The notes beneath the pieces were generated by a model. The model was not told where the DNA came from. It ran no database searches and saw nothing but the letters and a program-made list of their open reading frames with translations. From Terfezia claveryi (taxonomy: Eukaryota > Ascomycota > Pezizomycetes > Pezizales > Pezizaceae), in contig WHUX01000028.1 in assembly GCA_015179025.1 (NCBI GenBank), forward strand, positions 248,001 to 312,000: a stretch of 64,000 nt of DNA, read 5' to 3'. Below are positions 44,646 to 55,485 of this stretch, piece by piece. Position 1 is the first letter of the stretch, and each line of letters starts with the position of its first letter. Both the position numbers and the translations under genes were made by a program.

Positions 44646-47060
44646 TTACTCGATCCTCTTCTTCCCCTCCTCAAGGTGGATCAACCTGATATTGGCACTG
44701 CTCACGCCACGCTCATGTCTCGGAACGAGCTGTCCAACAATCTTGTCTTTCTTGACTCTCCCTAGAGCTTCATTGTATCCTTCTATCGCCCAAGCCATAG
44801 TATTGAGCTTTGGCCAGTTGACCTGTCGGGGTTTTCAGCAAATGTAATCAAGATGCGGGGAAAGTGTATGCGCTTACATAAAGCATTCCATGGGTAAAAA
44901 TAAAATGGCCCGAATACAAACCCACTGTCGTCCAAAACAACATAAACAACCTCATCGTCAATCTCGAATCCGCCGCTACCATCGTAAACAGTACCAAGAA
45001 CACAGATGCAGCGAGAATATACGGAACCGACTGAATGAATATCGGCCTTCTATCAACAAAGACCCAGGAGCTAGAAATACCTGACGCATAAGGTAGGTAA
45101 TTGCCCAGAAAGAGATCATATGCATCCTGCCTAGGCCCATCGGCAAAATTATTCTTGATATAACGTGTGCATGAATTCCCCAAATCCGCCAGCGCCCCGT
45201 TCTTTGTTCGTATCCCTGAGCGGGTGAATTCTGTCTTGAGAGCCCCAGTCCCAGTGTATGCGCGGGAAACCACATCTGCATTGTCGGCCCAAGCATTGCG
45301 GAATAGACTCTCAAAGTGAGCGTAAGAACCTGCATTCTCACCCTTCTCAAGCACGCCAAGATCTATTAATTGTCGGTTGAGGGTCCACCTTGCAAGCATA
45401 CTCTGCACCACATTAGTGCGGTCCAAACAGTCCATACAATTAGTCCTGATGACCGAAGTCTGTGTGTTCCGCACAGTCGAGGAAACCGAGGTGCCACCCT
45501 CAGTCGCATGAAAATAGCGCTGGCTGTACAATGCTTCTCCTAACTGGTCGAGCAGAAGCTGGGCACGGTGCCACTTCATGTTCCGACACTCATGATGGAA
45601 GTCGAAGTAAATATAGTGAATCCTGTCCTCCATTGTTCTTCTCTGAGTAGGTTCAATATCTCTAAATCGTTCTGATGTCTTCTCACTAGCTTGTGTAGAT
45701 TCCGAGGGTGCTGTCAATAAAGTCCTCACGATCTTTTCGTAAGCTGCCTTAACTTGCTCCTCTCGCCCATTTTGATTCACAAGGTTGACACAGTAGTTAT
45801 CACCGTATAACCGGATTTGCTCGTCGAAGTGCTTCTTTGCGTATGGAATAGCGTTTTCAATACCCCTAATTGCTAGTTTTGGAATGTAATGTAGGTTGTT
45901 GACTTCCGCCCAGAAGGCTGGGACACTTCCTCTGGTTTGAACATATGATACAACCTGAACTTGTTCTTTTAGACCGCTGGCGGAGGGAATCGATTCAGGA
46001 TCATAACCACCTATATTGCCGTTAGATCTTCACCAGGGATGTGGGACAGGGTGAGGACGCACCCAACCCACCCCCGGCATCTCCGACAATGAGGATCTGC
46101 TCCGTCTCATTGAAGTTTGCTACACTCCCATTTTCGTCAACTCCTCGGGTGAAGTATCTAGTTCCGGCACGGTGCCTCGACTTCCGGGTGATGAGGATGA
46201 AAGTCATAGGGGTGTTCTTGATGCGAGTAGTGGCGATCGTAAGGAAGCCGAAGAATACTGGGAGGATGAAGGAGTCCACCTGGGAGATTACATCAGTAAA
46301 ACTTCTCATGGCTACCCCAGGCCTGCCTTACAGATGGTGCCGAGCTTCGCAAGTCAATAAAGTCCGATTGGATATATCTGTTCCAAAAGAATCGGTCGTC
46401 CGCCTATTGAAATTCCACTCTATCAGCCCTATTCCTCGCAACCGCCCCGACCCTGAGGGATTATACCTGCTGCCAAAGGGGAAGACTGTGATCTGCTGTC
46501 GACTGTCGTTGCATCGAATTGGTGAGGTCGAAAGAGTACGAATAGTACATTGGTGCGGTCCTCAAGTGGGTTCGCAACAATGCCAAATAGGCATCCTCAT
46601 CGTGGTCCTTGAAGCACAAACTGTCAACATCCTATTCACATTACCACCGCCTTGCCTAGGCCGAACATACATGTAAAGTCGGCTCTTGCAATGGCAAAAA
46701 CTCGGTAGCTTGTATCTTATACACACTATGCCCCCTGATTTTCCCCACGACCATCGATTTCGTAATGACGATAATGTATTTATCTATATCCCCCCTCACC
46801 ACACACCGTCAACTGCCCATCCTAAAGCTCGAATTTTTCAAAAATGGAAAAGCTTAACAACCTAACCGTAACCTAATCACACCCAAGATTCCCGAAATGC
46901 TCATGGAGCTCTTAGACTGCAACATCGGATGTTCCACCATCTTTATATTCCCACTTGGCCTGTCCACCACCAACGATGGGGCGTCTGGGAAACTCGGACA
47001 TCGAAAGATATAGTTTGTTGGCGACGCGTGGACGCTGAGTCCCCTAAAAACGGACGGCAT
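44646..47060 (-). CDS. SAC1: SAC1 phosphoinositide phosphatase
   Basis: ER/Golgi integral membrane lipid phosphatase that hydrolyses PI4P. Seven exons: 47060-46862, 46783-46671, 46607-46467, 46403-46332, 46279-46072, 46010-44878 and 44822-44646; phases close to 680 residues, close to the fungal norm. N-terminal Sac fold: LVVDRPSGNIKMVE, SISGILGVIRLRLDKYIIVITK and KIRGHSVYKIQATEFLP. Then YYSYSFDLTNSMQRQ, FFWNRYIQSDFI, ITRKSRHRAGTRYFTRGVDE and VANFNETEQIL. The catalytic signature is RTNCMDCLDRTNVVQS, a CX5R(T) loop at about 436-442. Two C-terminal membrane spans follow (IQSVPYILAASVFLVLFTMV and LFMLFWTTVGLYSGHFIF), then a cytosolic tail ending EEGKKRIE. Odd points: donor GTTGTT in intron 1 and an AAG acceptor before exon 3, both forced by frame and family. 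Confidence 0.94.
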
Positions 47061-47713
47061 TTTATTGTGAATTGGAAATGAAGTTGAAGGTCAAGATTAA
47101 TTTTTGGCCGTAGGAGGGTAGATAGCTGAGCGAGAGACTGAATAGGATAATGAGGTTCTAAAGAAGCCACGAATAAGATAGATTACAACCATAGAAGCTC
47201 AGGAGGTAGGACCACTAGTGCTGACATATACAGTCAGGTAATCAAAGGTACTAGGTTGTACCACTCCAGAGACGCCAAGCCAGGTAGGTAGCCGCCCAGC
47301 CTCTTCCGCTACAAAGGAAGTCTAGCTTCACAGAAACCACGGTCCAGTTTGCAATGCTTAATTTCACGTGAAGTATGATTCACATTTATCTGCTCGTGTA
47401 CTCAGCACTATAAAATCCCGATATAATTTCCCTACAAGCGATCCTTGGGACCGAATTGTATGGCTTTGCACGACAGTCCCCAACTCATTGTAATGGGCAT
47501 CAACAGCTGAGGGTAATTGTCAGCAACGGAAAAAAAAATATTTCAGAGTATATACATGACAAGTGTTGAAGGTAAATGTAGCAGGGTCGTAAGCTAGTAA
47601 AAGTATTGCAGTCTAGATATGTGTAGAAATAATGGATCAGGGTATATAATTTCCGAGGAGGGCTTCTCAGAATAGAAAGAATATTTACAGGAATCAAAAG
47701 AATACTTATGCTG
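47061..47713. other. Intergenic region, transporter / SAC1
   Basis: 650 bp between two tandem minus-strand genes: SAC1 promoter and transporter 3' UTR. Contains an AGGTAGGTAG run near 47281. No gene recognised. Confidence 0.5.
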
Positions 47714-48939
47714 CTAAGCTTTTTTGCCTGACCTGGACATAATCATAGAGTAGTAAATAATCCCACCGATTGCCATAATAACACCTGCACGATTGTTAGT
47801 CACACAAAAGACGGAAGCAATAGAGGCCATTACCTAGAAGACTCTTGTCCGAGACACTCCTCCTACTGGTAATCCAACCAATCATAACAATAGAGCAAGT
47901 CTTTGCATGCCCAACAATAGTACTACTTGTCGGCCCAGCATTTGCCTGAGGAAGTAATTAGAAACAAAGCTAGTACGAGACTGGAGGAATGAGTACATAC
48001 CACAATAAAGAATTGAGACAGGTTGATCAAACTAGCAAAAAGCCCAGACATACAAATCATGATCCATCGAGACCTTGGCACTATGTCAAGCCTTGGAATA
48101 GTATCCACAACCGGAATGAAAACCCAAAGCAAGACGCTTGACCAAGGAGCCTGGTTGAAGAGCAGTTGCATACTGCTCATGCATAGCTTCTTATGATATA
48201 CTCCAATCCATACCGTGTATAGCGAGCTTGCAAACACTCCCGAAAGCGCAAAAACGACACCAAGTGGGCTTGTTGTCTTTCCCTGCTTGTCCCCTGTGGG
48301 AAGAGTATCGTAGTAGCTGACAATCCCCACTCCTAGACAAACGGGAATAAGAGTAAGAGCCGCGGCTCTAGGCAATGACATACGGTAGAAGATGAAGTTG
48401 ATTGATGCAACTAATGGTGTAAGTAGAATTCGTGCGATTTGGTAAAATGTGACAGAGGAATATGCGAGGGACAAATTCGGCAGAACGACGTTAAAACACA
48501 TAGCCGCTGATAGGGGTAAGATGTCCAAGAACTTGGCCCTCCGGGGGGTGAACATCCCTATCGAGGACCGAGATGCAAAATACAGTGTAAGGGTTGTGCA
48601 GGCGAAGTGAAAGGAAGCGAAAGACGTCTGCATGTTCTTGAACGACGGATCCTCGAAAATAGCTTTATTGGTGAACACCTAATAATTGACCCAAGTTAGA
48701 TTTATATATTTCATGTGAACGGGGCTGAGGGTATCTATATATACAATTGCTATAGTCGCGAGGGTGTTAACGGCAATCCAGAAGAAAAATAACGCCCTTC
48801 CAGCTTTCTTCTCCGGTGGATTCTCTTGCTGTGGATTCGCAAGCAAACCCTCAGAAGAGTTCCCTTCTCCATCCATCTCATAATTGTCAACATCTCGGTC
48901 CCCGGATTCCAGGTCTTTGGGCTGGGCTGAGGATGCCAT
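47714..48939 (-). CDS. TPT/DUF250-family nucleotide-sugar or phosphate transporter (SLC35E-like)
   Basis: Multi-pass membrane transporter of the drug/metabolite transporter superfamily. Four exons: 48939-48745, 48678-48001, 47945-47834 and 47784-47714; 351 residues, phases closing. After a 45-residue acidic cytosolic N-terminus, about ten hydrophobic segments follow, beginning ALFFFWIAVNTLATIAIVFTNKA, with family landmarks such as QTSFASFHFACT, PLSAAMCFNVVLPNLSLAYS, SVTFYQIARILLTP and, in the last exons, GPTSSTIVGHAKTCSIVMIG. It ends with a Lys-rich C-terminus (SRSGKKA); a KxxK-like signal would suit Golgi/ER retention but is not exact. The substrate cannot be predicted. The start is the first ATG; upstream in-frame sequence has only TTG. 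Divergent from the fucosyltransferase-like gene, 820 bp apart. Confidence 0.9.
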
Positions 48940-49761
48940 GGCCGTATTCACAGAAGTCAATGCTGTTTAAGAGTATTTCAAAAGAACCACGTGTAAGAGT
49001 GTGTCACTTGTCGCGATTCTGCGCACGTCTGGAGGGGCGTTTAACGGGATCTAGCCGGAATCGAAGAAATACCCAAGCCAAGACCGAGAAGAAACGAGCT
49101 TCCAGGTTTGAATCCTCTCGCAGAGAGCTTTCAGAACGGTATCTAGGGCCAAGGGAGCGTATTCAGACTTTGTCAGTGGAAACGAGCGTGAGATCGAAAG
49201 TAAGGAGACCCTTCATGATTCTGCCAATCAAGCACATTTGGGAGAGAGAAGGGCATCAATCTCCTGAGATTAATTGGCAGGGGCCAGACTGCGGCGGATA
49301 TCCGGAGAGAAGATCTGCAGCCCACAACAAGCATCACTACAGTCCACCACTAATTGATAAATAAGCTTCCCCTGGCCCCGGTAGAGTGGATCCCCCGAAA
49401 TAAAGTGACTTCGTCACTTTCTACCTTTTCACCTCGATACCCCAGATCCATCTCTCTAAACACTAAATTAACATCTCTCGAGTACTTATAATTGCTGGAA
49501 CTCTAACGGCTTGTGTCCTAATTGGATCCAATCAACCCCGTCCGGCGAGCAGCACCATCCCCGGCCCTGCCTTCACCCCTGCTTCTGGAAAATTCATTTG
49601 AAGTAGGGTACCTCCTGTGATGATAATCCATACGGCCTTTGCCGTTATATCCGAGCTTCTTTCCCATTCTTGCACTTCTGATCCTATAGCTTCCTCCTTA
49701 AAAGACAATATTTATCCCATCTCCCGTCTATAAACCACAGCCCTAGCCTAGGCACGCCCAA
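48940..49761. other. Divergent promoter region, transporter / GT23-like
   Basis: 820 bp between start codons. A plus-strand open frame (48816-49364) overlaps the transporter's first exon and has no recognisable content. C/T-rich sequence precedes the glycosyltransferase start. Confidence 0.5.
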
Positions 49762-51461
49762 ATGAATAGACGCGTCATATTCATTTTGTTCCTGGCGCTC
49801 CTCGCCCTCTCCCTCCTGTACTCGTGGCGGTCATTCTCGAATCATACAACATGGGCAAACGATCCAGAAAATGACTTGGGGAAAGCTGCAGATGATGGAG
49901 GGACCTGCGCAACGGCGGTAGTGACAGTGACACAAACGGCAGAGAAAGCCCTCACAACATACACCCGAGTAACCCCTTCGTCAGAGTTCGCTAAATTTGC
50001 TGGAAAAGACGAGCCATACCCTCGAGAGCTGTTATCTCAGGCCGAATTCGATTTAGTGAACAGTGCATTAAAAGTAGCAGATGAGACACCACGCGAGAAG
50101 CGCCTCAAACGGTTTTACGATCTGAATGGAGCTAAGGATTGGCAGGATTATATCAATTCCCTGGATGACGATGTATGTCCCTGACCCCCCCGAGCGGTTA
50201 GCCTTGACCCACATGAGCGGCTGCGAACTGAACATCTTACATCCCCCAAAAATGTCTCGGTGATAAATTCCTCTAACCATGATCCATTCCTCTAGACCAT
50301 CCCTCCTCTTACCAAATTCGCCCAAGACTACATCTACAAGCATCAATTCCCGGACTCATGCAAAGATAAACAATTTGTGGTAATGAACCATTTCCGCGAC
50401 AAAAATGGCATGGGCACCGTTTTCCACGGCGCGGGTCACATTCTCGGTCTCGCTTTGCGCAACAACCGCATCCTCCTCTGGAACCATGCTGGCGACAATG
50501 CTCCAGGGCGGAACTTCATCGACCCTGGCTGTGGAGGCTCTCCCGGCTATGAGCATGAGCGATCTCTCGACTGCATCTTTGAGAAAATAAGTTCCTGCAC
50601 CCTGCAAGATGTCACTCACAAGAACTCAGTCAAAGTAGAGCACTACTGGGGCCCACCAGATTCACTCACTGGAATTGCTGGATCTGTTCCTCCCGTGCTG
50701 GGATATGCGATGAAGCAGCTCTACCCTGATATTGCGCCTGATGGACTGAAATACTGGTGGCGAACGCAGTCCGTAGGATTCTTAATGAGGCTGAATGGTG
50801 TAGGGATGAGGCGGGTCAAGGAGCTCAGGACCGCAAAGATGCACCACGCGGTGATGACCCATGGGGAGACAAAATCCGTTGAAGAACTCACCGTTCCATT
50901 CCCCCTTCCTGCGGGAACATTCAGCATGCACGTTCGCCATGGTGACAAAGCCGTCGAGATGAACCTCGTCCCAATGTCCAAATACATCGAAGTCGCACAC
51001 GAATACATCGCGCAAAACCCGCTAACGTCACTAAAATCTGCTTTCATCTCCACCGAGGATAACGCTATTTTTGAAGAGGCCAAGACGACATTCGCGGAAC
51101 CGGGTGAGAGTACGACCAGTATGAAGGATTGGGTGTTTTATTATTCGGACATCCCGAGGTTGAATGGTGGGCCGGAGGAGCAATTGAATGCCTTTGGGAA
51201 CCGGACGGAAATGACGTGCAAGTGGTTGCAGCAGTTGATTATGGCGCTAGAATGCGATTTGGTTATTGGCACTAGAGGGTCGGGGTGGAATAGGATGATT
51301 GATGAGTTGAGGTGTGTGTGGGGTACTGGCGCTGGTGGGTGCAAGACGCCGTTTATGGAAGTGGGACCTTTTGAGGATTGGGTGAGTTTATTCCTGTTGT
51401 ATTGCGCCCGTAACAGTTTAGCTAATCGTCCATATGTTCACAGGCCTACTACAACTACTAG
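49762..51461 (+). CDS. Type II membrane glycosyltransferase, fucosyltransferase-like (GT23-like)
   Basis: Three exons, 49762-50172, 50296-51381 and 51444-51461, phase 0, 504 residues. An N-terminal RR followed by one hydrophobic span (VIFILFLALLALSLLYSW, residues 4-22) marks a Golgi-type signal anchor, with a stem before the catalytic part. The catalytic region contains MHVRHGDKAVEMN near residue 316, close to the HVRRTDK donor-binding motif of alpha-1,6-fucosyltransferases, followed by a STEDNAIFEEAK strand and DLVIGTRGSGWNRMIDELR, which corresponds to the late GDP-fucose site. Cysteines (CGGS, LDCIF, SSCTL, MTCKW) suggest disulphides in the lumen. The family placement rests on these motifs only; substrate and linkage are unknown. 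The last exon has six codons (AYYNY and stop); its acceptor is a clear CAG. Confidence 0.72.
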
Positions 51462-52037
51462 AACTAAAAATGCTGTTGGTTCACGCACAGAGACACTTAC
51501 TACTTATACCGTCCATGCACTTGTACATACAAACATATTTTCTGTTATATATCCTGATCATTGATGTTTTTCTTTCCTAGTCGTAGTCTATTTATATTAT
51601 ATGTCCAGGGCTTTGGTTACTTGAAGGGGATCTATGAAACATAATATTGAGCTATTTTTGCATATTGTTACCCTCAGCTGTATTTCAGCTGCATTCGTTA
51701 TATAATTTGCAACCAAAAAAACCCAACTTAGTACAGAAAGACTCGGGAAATAGCTGGAGGGCGAGAATAATAATGAGATTAAAAATCCGGGCTAGGGGAA
51801 GTACGTGAACGAAAGAGCTCTCGGCCCATTAACAAATGGCCACCCATGTAAAGAAAACAATGCTACCATATCAACAGGTAGAGTAGATACTGGCCACCGG
51901 TTAGAGATGGGAAAGGGATATAATACACTGGTAAGCTTCGATGTGACATTAGTACATAGACCCACGGAGAGAAGATTTATCAGCCGGAAAACAAACGTAT
52001 GACCGAGAAACAGTTCATGAGCCACGTTATCAATCAA
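51462..52037. other. Convergent 3' intergenic region
   Basis: 575 bp between the stop codons of the GT23-like gene and IKS1. AT-rich; nothing else recognised. Confidence 0.55.
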
Positions 52038-54725
52038 TCAATATGAACATAAGGCCCCAGACATGTTTGCCGTAGAGTAGACAACTATGTGGAACAGCAT
52101 CAGCAAGAACGAACTTCGTATGCTCGGCCTGCTTGTAGCAAATAATTAGTGTCCAATTATCTAATCTTCATTGGTAGCTCGAAGCTTACCCCGTGAAATC
52201 AAAGACTGCAAGGCCCAGCAATGGATACACCACCCATGGATTTGGAGCCAACGGGAAACATGGACTGAGCAGCGAGGCAGCTTTAGCAAGAAATATTGAG
52301 AACTTGACAGCATGAGCGAATTCCGAGCTTCTTAACGCTGCCAAGACCCTTGCTCTACGAGTAAGGAAAGGTAGAACCCTGGGTATTTCCGAAAGCCTCC
52401 GCGAAGTTGGGCTATCTAATCTGGGTCGCAGAATCAACGAAGTGTCAAAAGTTCCACCAATACCAGTGCTTGCCGACGCAATACTCGGTGGTGGCGATAC
52501 TGCATCAGACGAGATGATGTTCCTATCCTCTGGGGACATCGGCAAACCTCGAAGTATTGCCGAGCGTGTAGGATGAGAGGCAGAGATTGTAGGTTTATAT
52601 GAGTCCCCGAACGTTGAATAACCTTGACGCTTCGGAGAAGTCGAGCGCGATACTGCAGTCGGCGTGTCTGAAACTGGGGAGATACGGCGAAAGCCAAGAG
52701 TGCTTCCACCGACCTCATGCCCTTGGCCAGTTGGGGGATGAGCTGAGCGCTTCTGCTTGGTATTAGTATGACAGGAAACGTAACAGAGCCTACCGACTTA
52801 CCATGTGGCCGTTATCTTCAGTAGCTGGGACGTTTCCATGTAGGCCCTGCAAAATCTCTTCAGCAGAGGGCCTGAGGGCTGGATTGGGAGACAAAAGCCT
52901 CTCAAGGGACAGATAAAGCCTTTCTGGCAGGTCAGGGCGTATCCTGTCCTTATCTGAGATTCCCTTCCAAGCCGAGATCTCAGCACGGAGTTTGTCAAGG
53001 TCTTCATTCTCTTCGTTAATGCTATCTGCGCATTCATATGGAAGATTCCCAAAGCACATGAAATACAAGATCATGCCAAGAGAAAAGATATCAGATTTCG
53101 CTGTGAAGTTCCCAAATGCGCCCTCAGGAGTCACTATGTATAGAATAAGCGCACAGATTTAAGAAGTTTTTGTAGGCTGATAACTACCTCGTTTTAGTAC
53201 TTCTGGGGCACAATAGGAAATGGTGCCGGTGGCTCCCGTGTTTGATCTCATAGCATTCTCAATTTGAGCCTCGCCAAAATCACTGACAAGTACTCTTGGA
53301 GCTTGCCCCGCCACATGAGGTTTCATCAATAAACAATTGGAGGGCTTTAAATCTCGATGTATGAATCCATTGCTGTGTAAATGATGAAGCCCCGAAGCAA
53401 TATCACTAAAGAACGACAAGATATGGTCGAATGGTATCCGACGGGGGACTAGTGTCGGCAGCTCAGGCTGGCCACGAGAGCGCCTGCGTATTCGCTCCTT
53501 CTGATCCTCCTTGCTATTCGCCGCGGATGTGCCTTTCAGAATGTAGTTGTGAAGATCACCCGAATCGCAGTACTATCACGTTAGTTCGTTGGCAACTCAC
53601 CTACGTGGGCAGACTTTTACCTGTTGAAGAATGAATGCGCAAGGTACACTAGGACCAAATTCTATAAATTACTGCCTAATTAGCACTATCACCTCAGTGA
53701 AGTTGGGCAAACCGACTTGTGATTTCTACACTTTCCAGCCACACATGCCTGTAAGAAACCAGATTGGTATGTGAGAGTTGCTGCAAAAGCTGGACCTCCG
53801 TAAGGACTTTTGCTAGCCAGTCATGATTATCACCTGAGCTTAGTTAGTCCAATCCCTTGAAAAGGAGATTCCATGTCGATACACACCAACAGGCACCCTC
53901 TTGCAGGCAAACAGTCCCAGTGATACTCCATCCAGGACGTGCCTAACCAGGAGCACTATGCCCTTTCCTCCTTTTCCCAATTGTCCTTCCTCCACAAAGA
54001 ACCTGCCGGACACATCAGCGCCAGTAAAAAAAAATAACAAAAACATGTTCGTAGAGCAGGCGACTAGAACCTCTTGAAGTATCCCGGGCTAAATGCAGCT
54101 GAAGATATCCCGCCAGTAGAAGCACTTCTGAGAGATGACGGCTCTTGAGAATCGCGCTGGTGATGTACATCGATAGCTTCCTCCACACGCACACGCTCTC
54201 CTAGGTGAGGAAGGCGAAATCGGGGGGGGATTGTGAGGTATGTTGAGAATCAGATCCAGGCGCAGGAAGCCGGGTACTATCTCACCTCAAAGTCAGTTCT
54301 TGCAGTATTCAATTGCTGGGAAGGCACCTGTACCTTGCATCTAGCATACGAAAATAGTCCCTATTAACATAGCCCGCTTCTGGACTTGAACTGCCGTGGC
54401 TTCTTCCCTCTTGTGGCCTTTCAGAGCCATTGGGCATTGCTTGGTGGCAATATGGACATAATGTAATTGTGTCAATTGCCCTGGACTCTTGGGGAAGGTC
54501 TCGTAAAGCCAACTGCCTATTCTTCGGATCAAAAAGGACAAGAGTTGACTGGTGCCGCCTAAGACAGTGAAGTGTAATTAGAATGCCAATTTGGACTGCA
54601 AACCCAACTCTTCATGCTTCTCCTGATGGCTATAGCATAGCAAAGGCGACAAAGGAACAAAGCAGAACTCACAAGACAACTTCCTGAGACTCCCGGTCTT
54701 GTGATGAATATGGAATTAGCGACAT
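52038..54725 (-). CDS. IKS1: Iks1-type Ser/Thr protein kinase, with an apparent one-base frameshift
   Basis: Fungal membrane-linked kinase of the Iks1 type. Exons read 54725-54673, 54558-54334, 54276-54071, 54002-53887, 53833-53717, 53661-53621, 53572-53188, 53133-52802, 52752-52190 and 52128-52038. Kinase features: LGKGGKGIVLLV loop, ACKRV with the ATP Lys, a long EVQLLQQLSHTNLVSY helix, HRDLKPSNCL, DFGEA in place of DFG-x, APEV, and SDIFSLGMILYFM. N-terminal CPYCHQAM and YVNRDYFRML are typical of the family. Two hydrophobic segments at the C-terminus (PWVVYPLLGLAVFDF and LLMLFHIVVYS) suggest membrane anchoring. Exon 3 is one base short: the upstream frame reaches a stop after a C8 run at 54222-54229, while the downstream frame fits the kinase. 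With that one-base gap counted, the family length is about 709 residues. Sequencing error is the likeliest cause. Confidence 0.85.
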
Positions 54726-55485
54726 CGTCTCCAAATTCTAGGGTACCGTTTCCGACACTTGCACCGAATTGCTGCTGAAGCTGTATAGCCTCGGCTTGCT
54801 CGTATTGGACCGTTAAGTTTCAACTTTCAAATCCTCCCCGTAATCGTACCCAACTTGTCAGGTACTTTTAAAGTCGTTAAGCAAGGGAGCTAGCTAATGC
54901 TTTGTCTAGGATTCGTGTAACGTTGCTGGGAGTAAAACAGCTGGGGGTGAAAGCTTGAAAGCTTGATTCTTACGTCGGCCAACACCTAGCAACGTGGACC
55001 GTATCGTATTTAAATAATTACATATGTACAGCCAGAAGGTTTGAAATGCACGCAGTGGTGAGTTGTTTCTTCGCCTACGATGACCCGAGTACTTGTACAG
55101 CAGTCTGCCAGTGGCATTTGAAGACGCATTCTTGGACGGTCTGGAGGACTCGGGTCGATAGAACTGAACATCGGGAATGGCGTAACTCCGATACACCCGC
55201 AGTCTTGGCATTTTTGATTCGAAGGAATCTCGCTTTCTAATAAGCAACAAAGTGGAAGGGAGGAAATTAAGTGGAAACATATAATAAAAAGGCAATGAAG
55301 TCGTAGAGACCGCATTACCTCCTGTGCTTCGCCTAAGTGGTCTGTGATCGGTTGTGTGTCTGTCCACGGGTTGAGGGTAAATGAGCACCGAGGAACCAGC
55401 AACAGAACTTCAGTTACATATGAATATGGAAAGAAAATATTTCGGATTAAACTCCCAATGTGAATTCGCAAGCATCCGACCCCCA
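54726..55485. other. Intergenic region, IKS1 / RIC8
   Basis: 760 bp between tandem minus-strand genes: IKS1 promoter and RIC8 3' UTR. Two overlapping minus-strand frames (54906-55486) lack recognisable domains and look like chance. Confidence 0.45.

Noticed and set aside
49100..49125. tRNA-like GGTTTGAATCC T-loop motif
   Set aside because: No matching acceptor, anticodon or D arm could be folded around it on either strand.
48816..49364. 182-codon plus-strand frame in the transporter/GT promoter region
   Set aside because: Its first part is antisense to the transporter exon 1 and the rest is Arg/Ser-rich without a domain.
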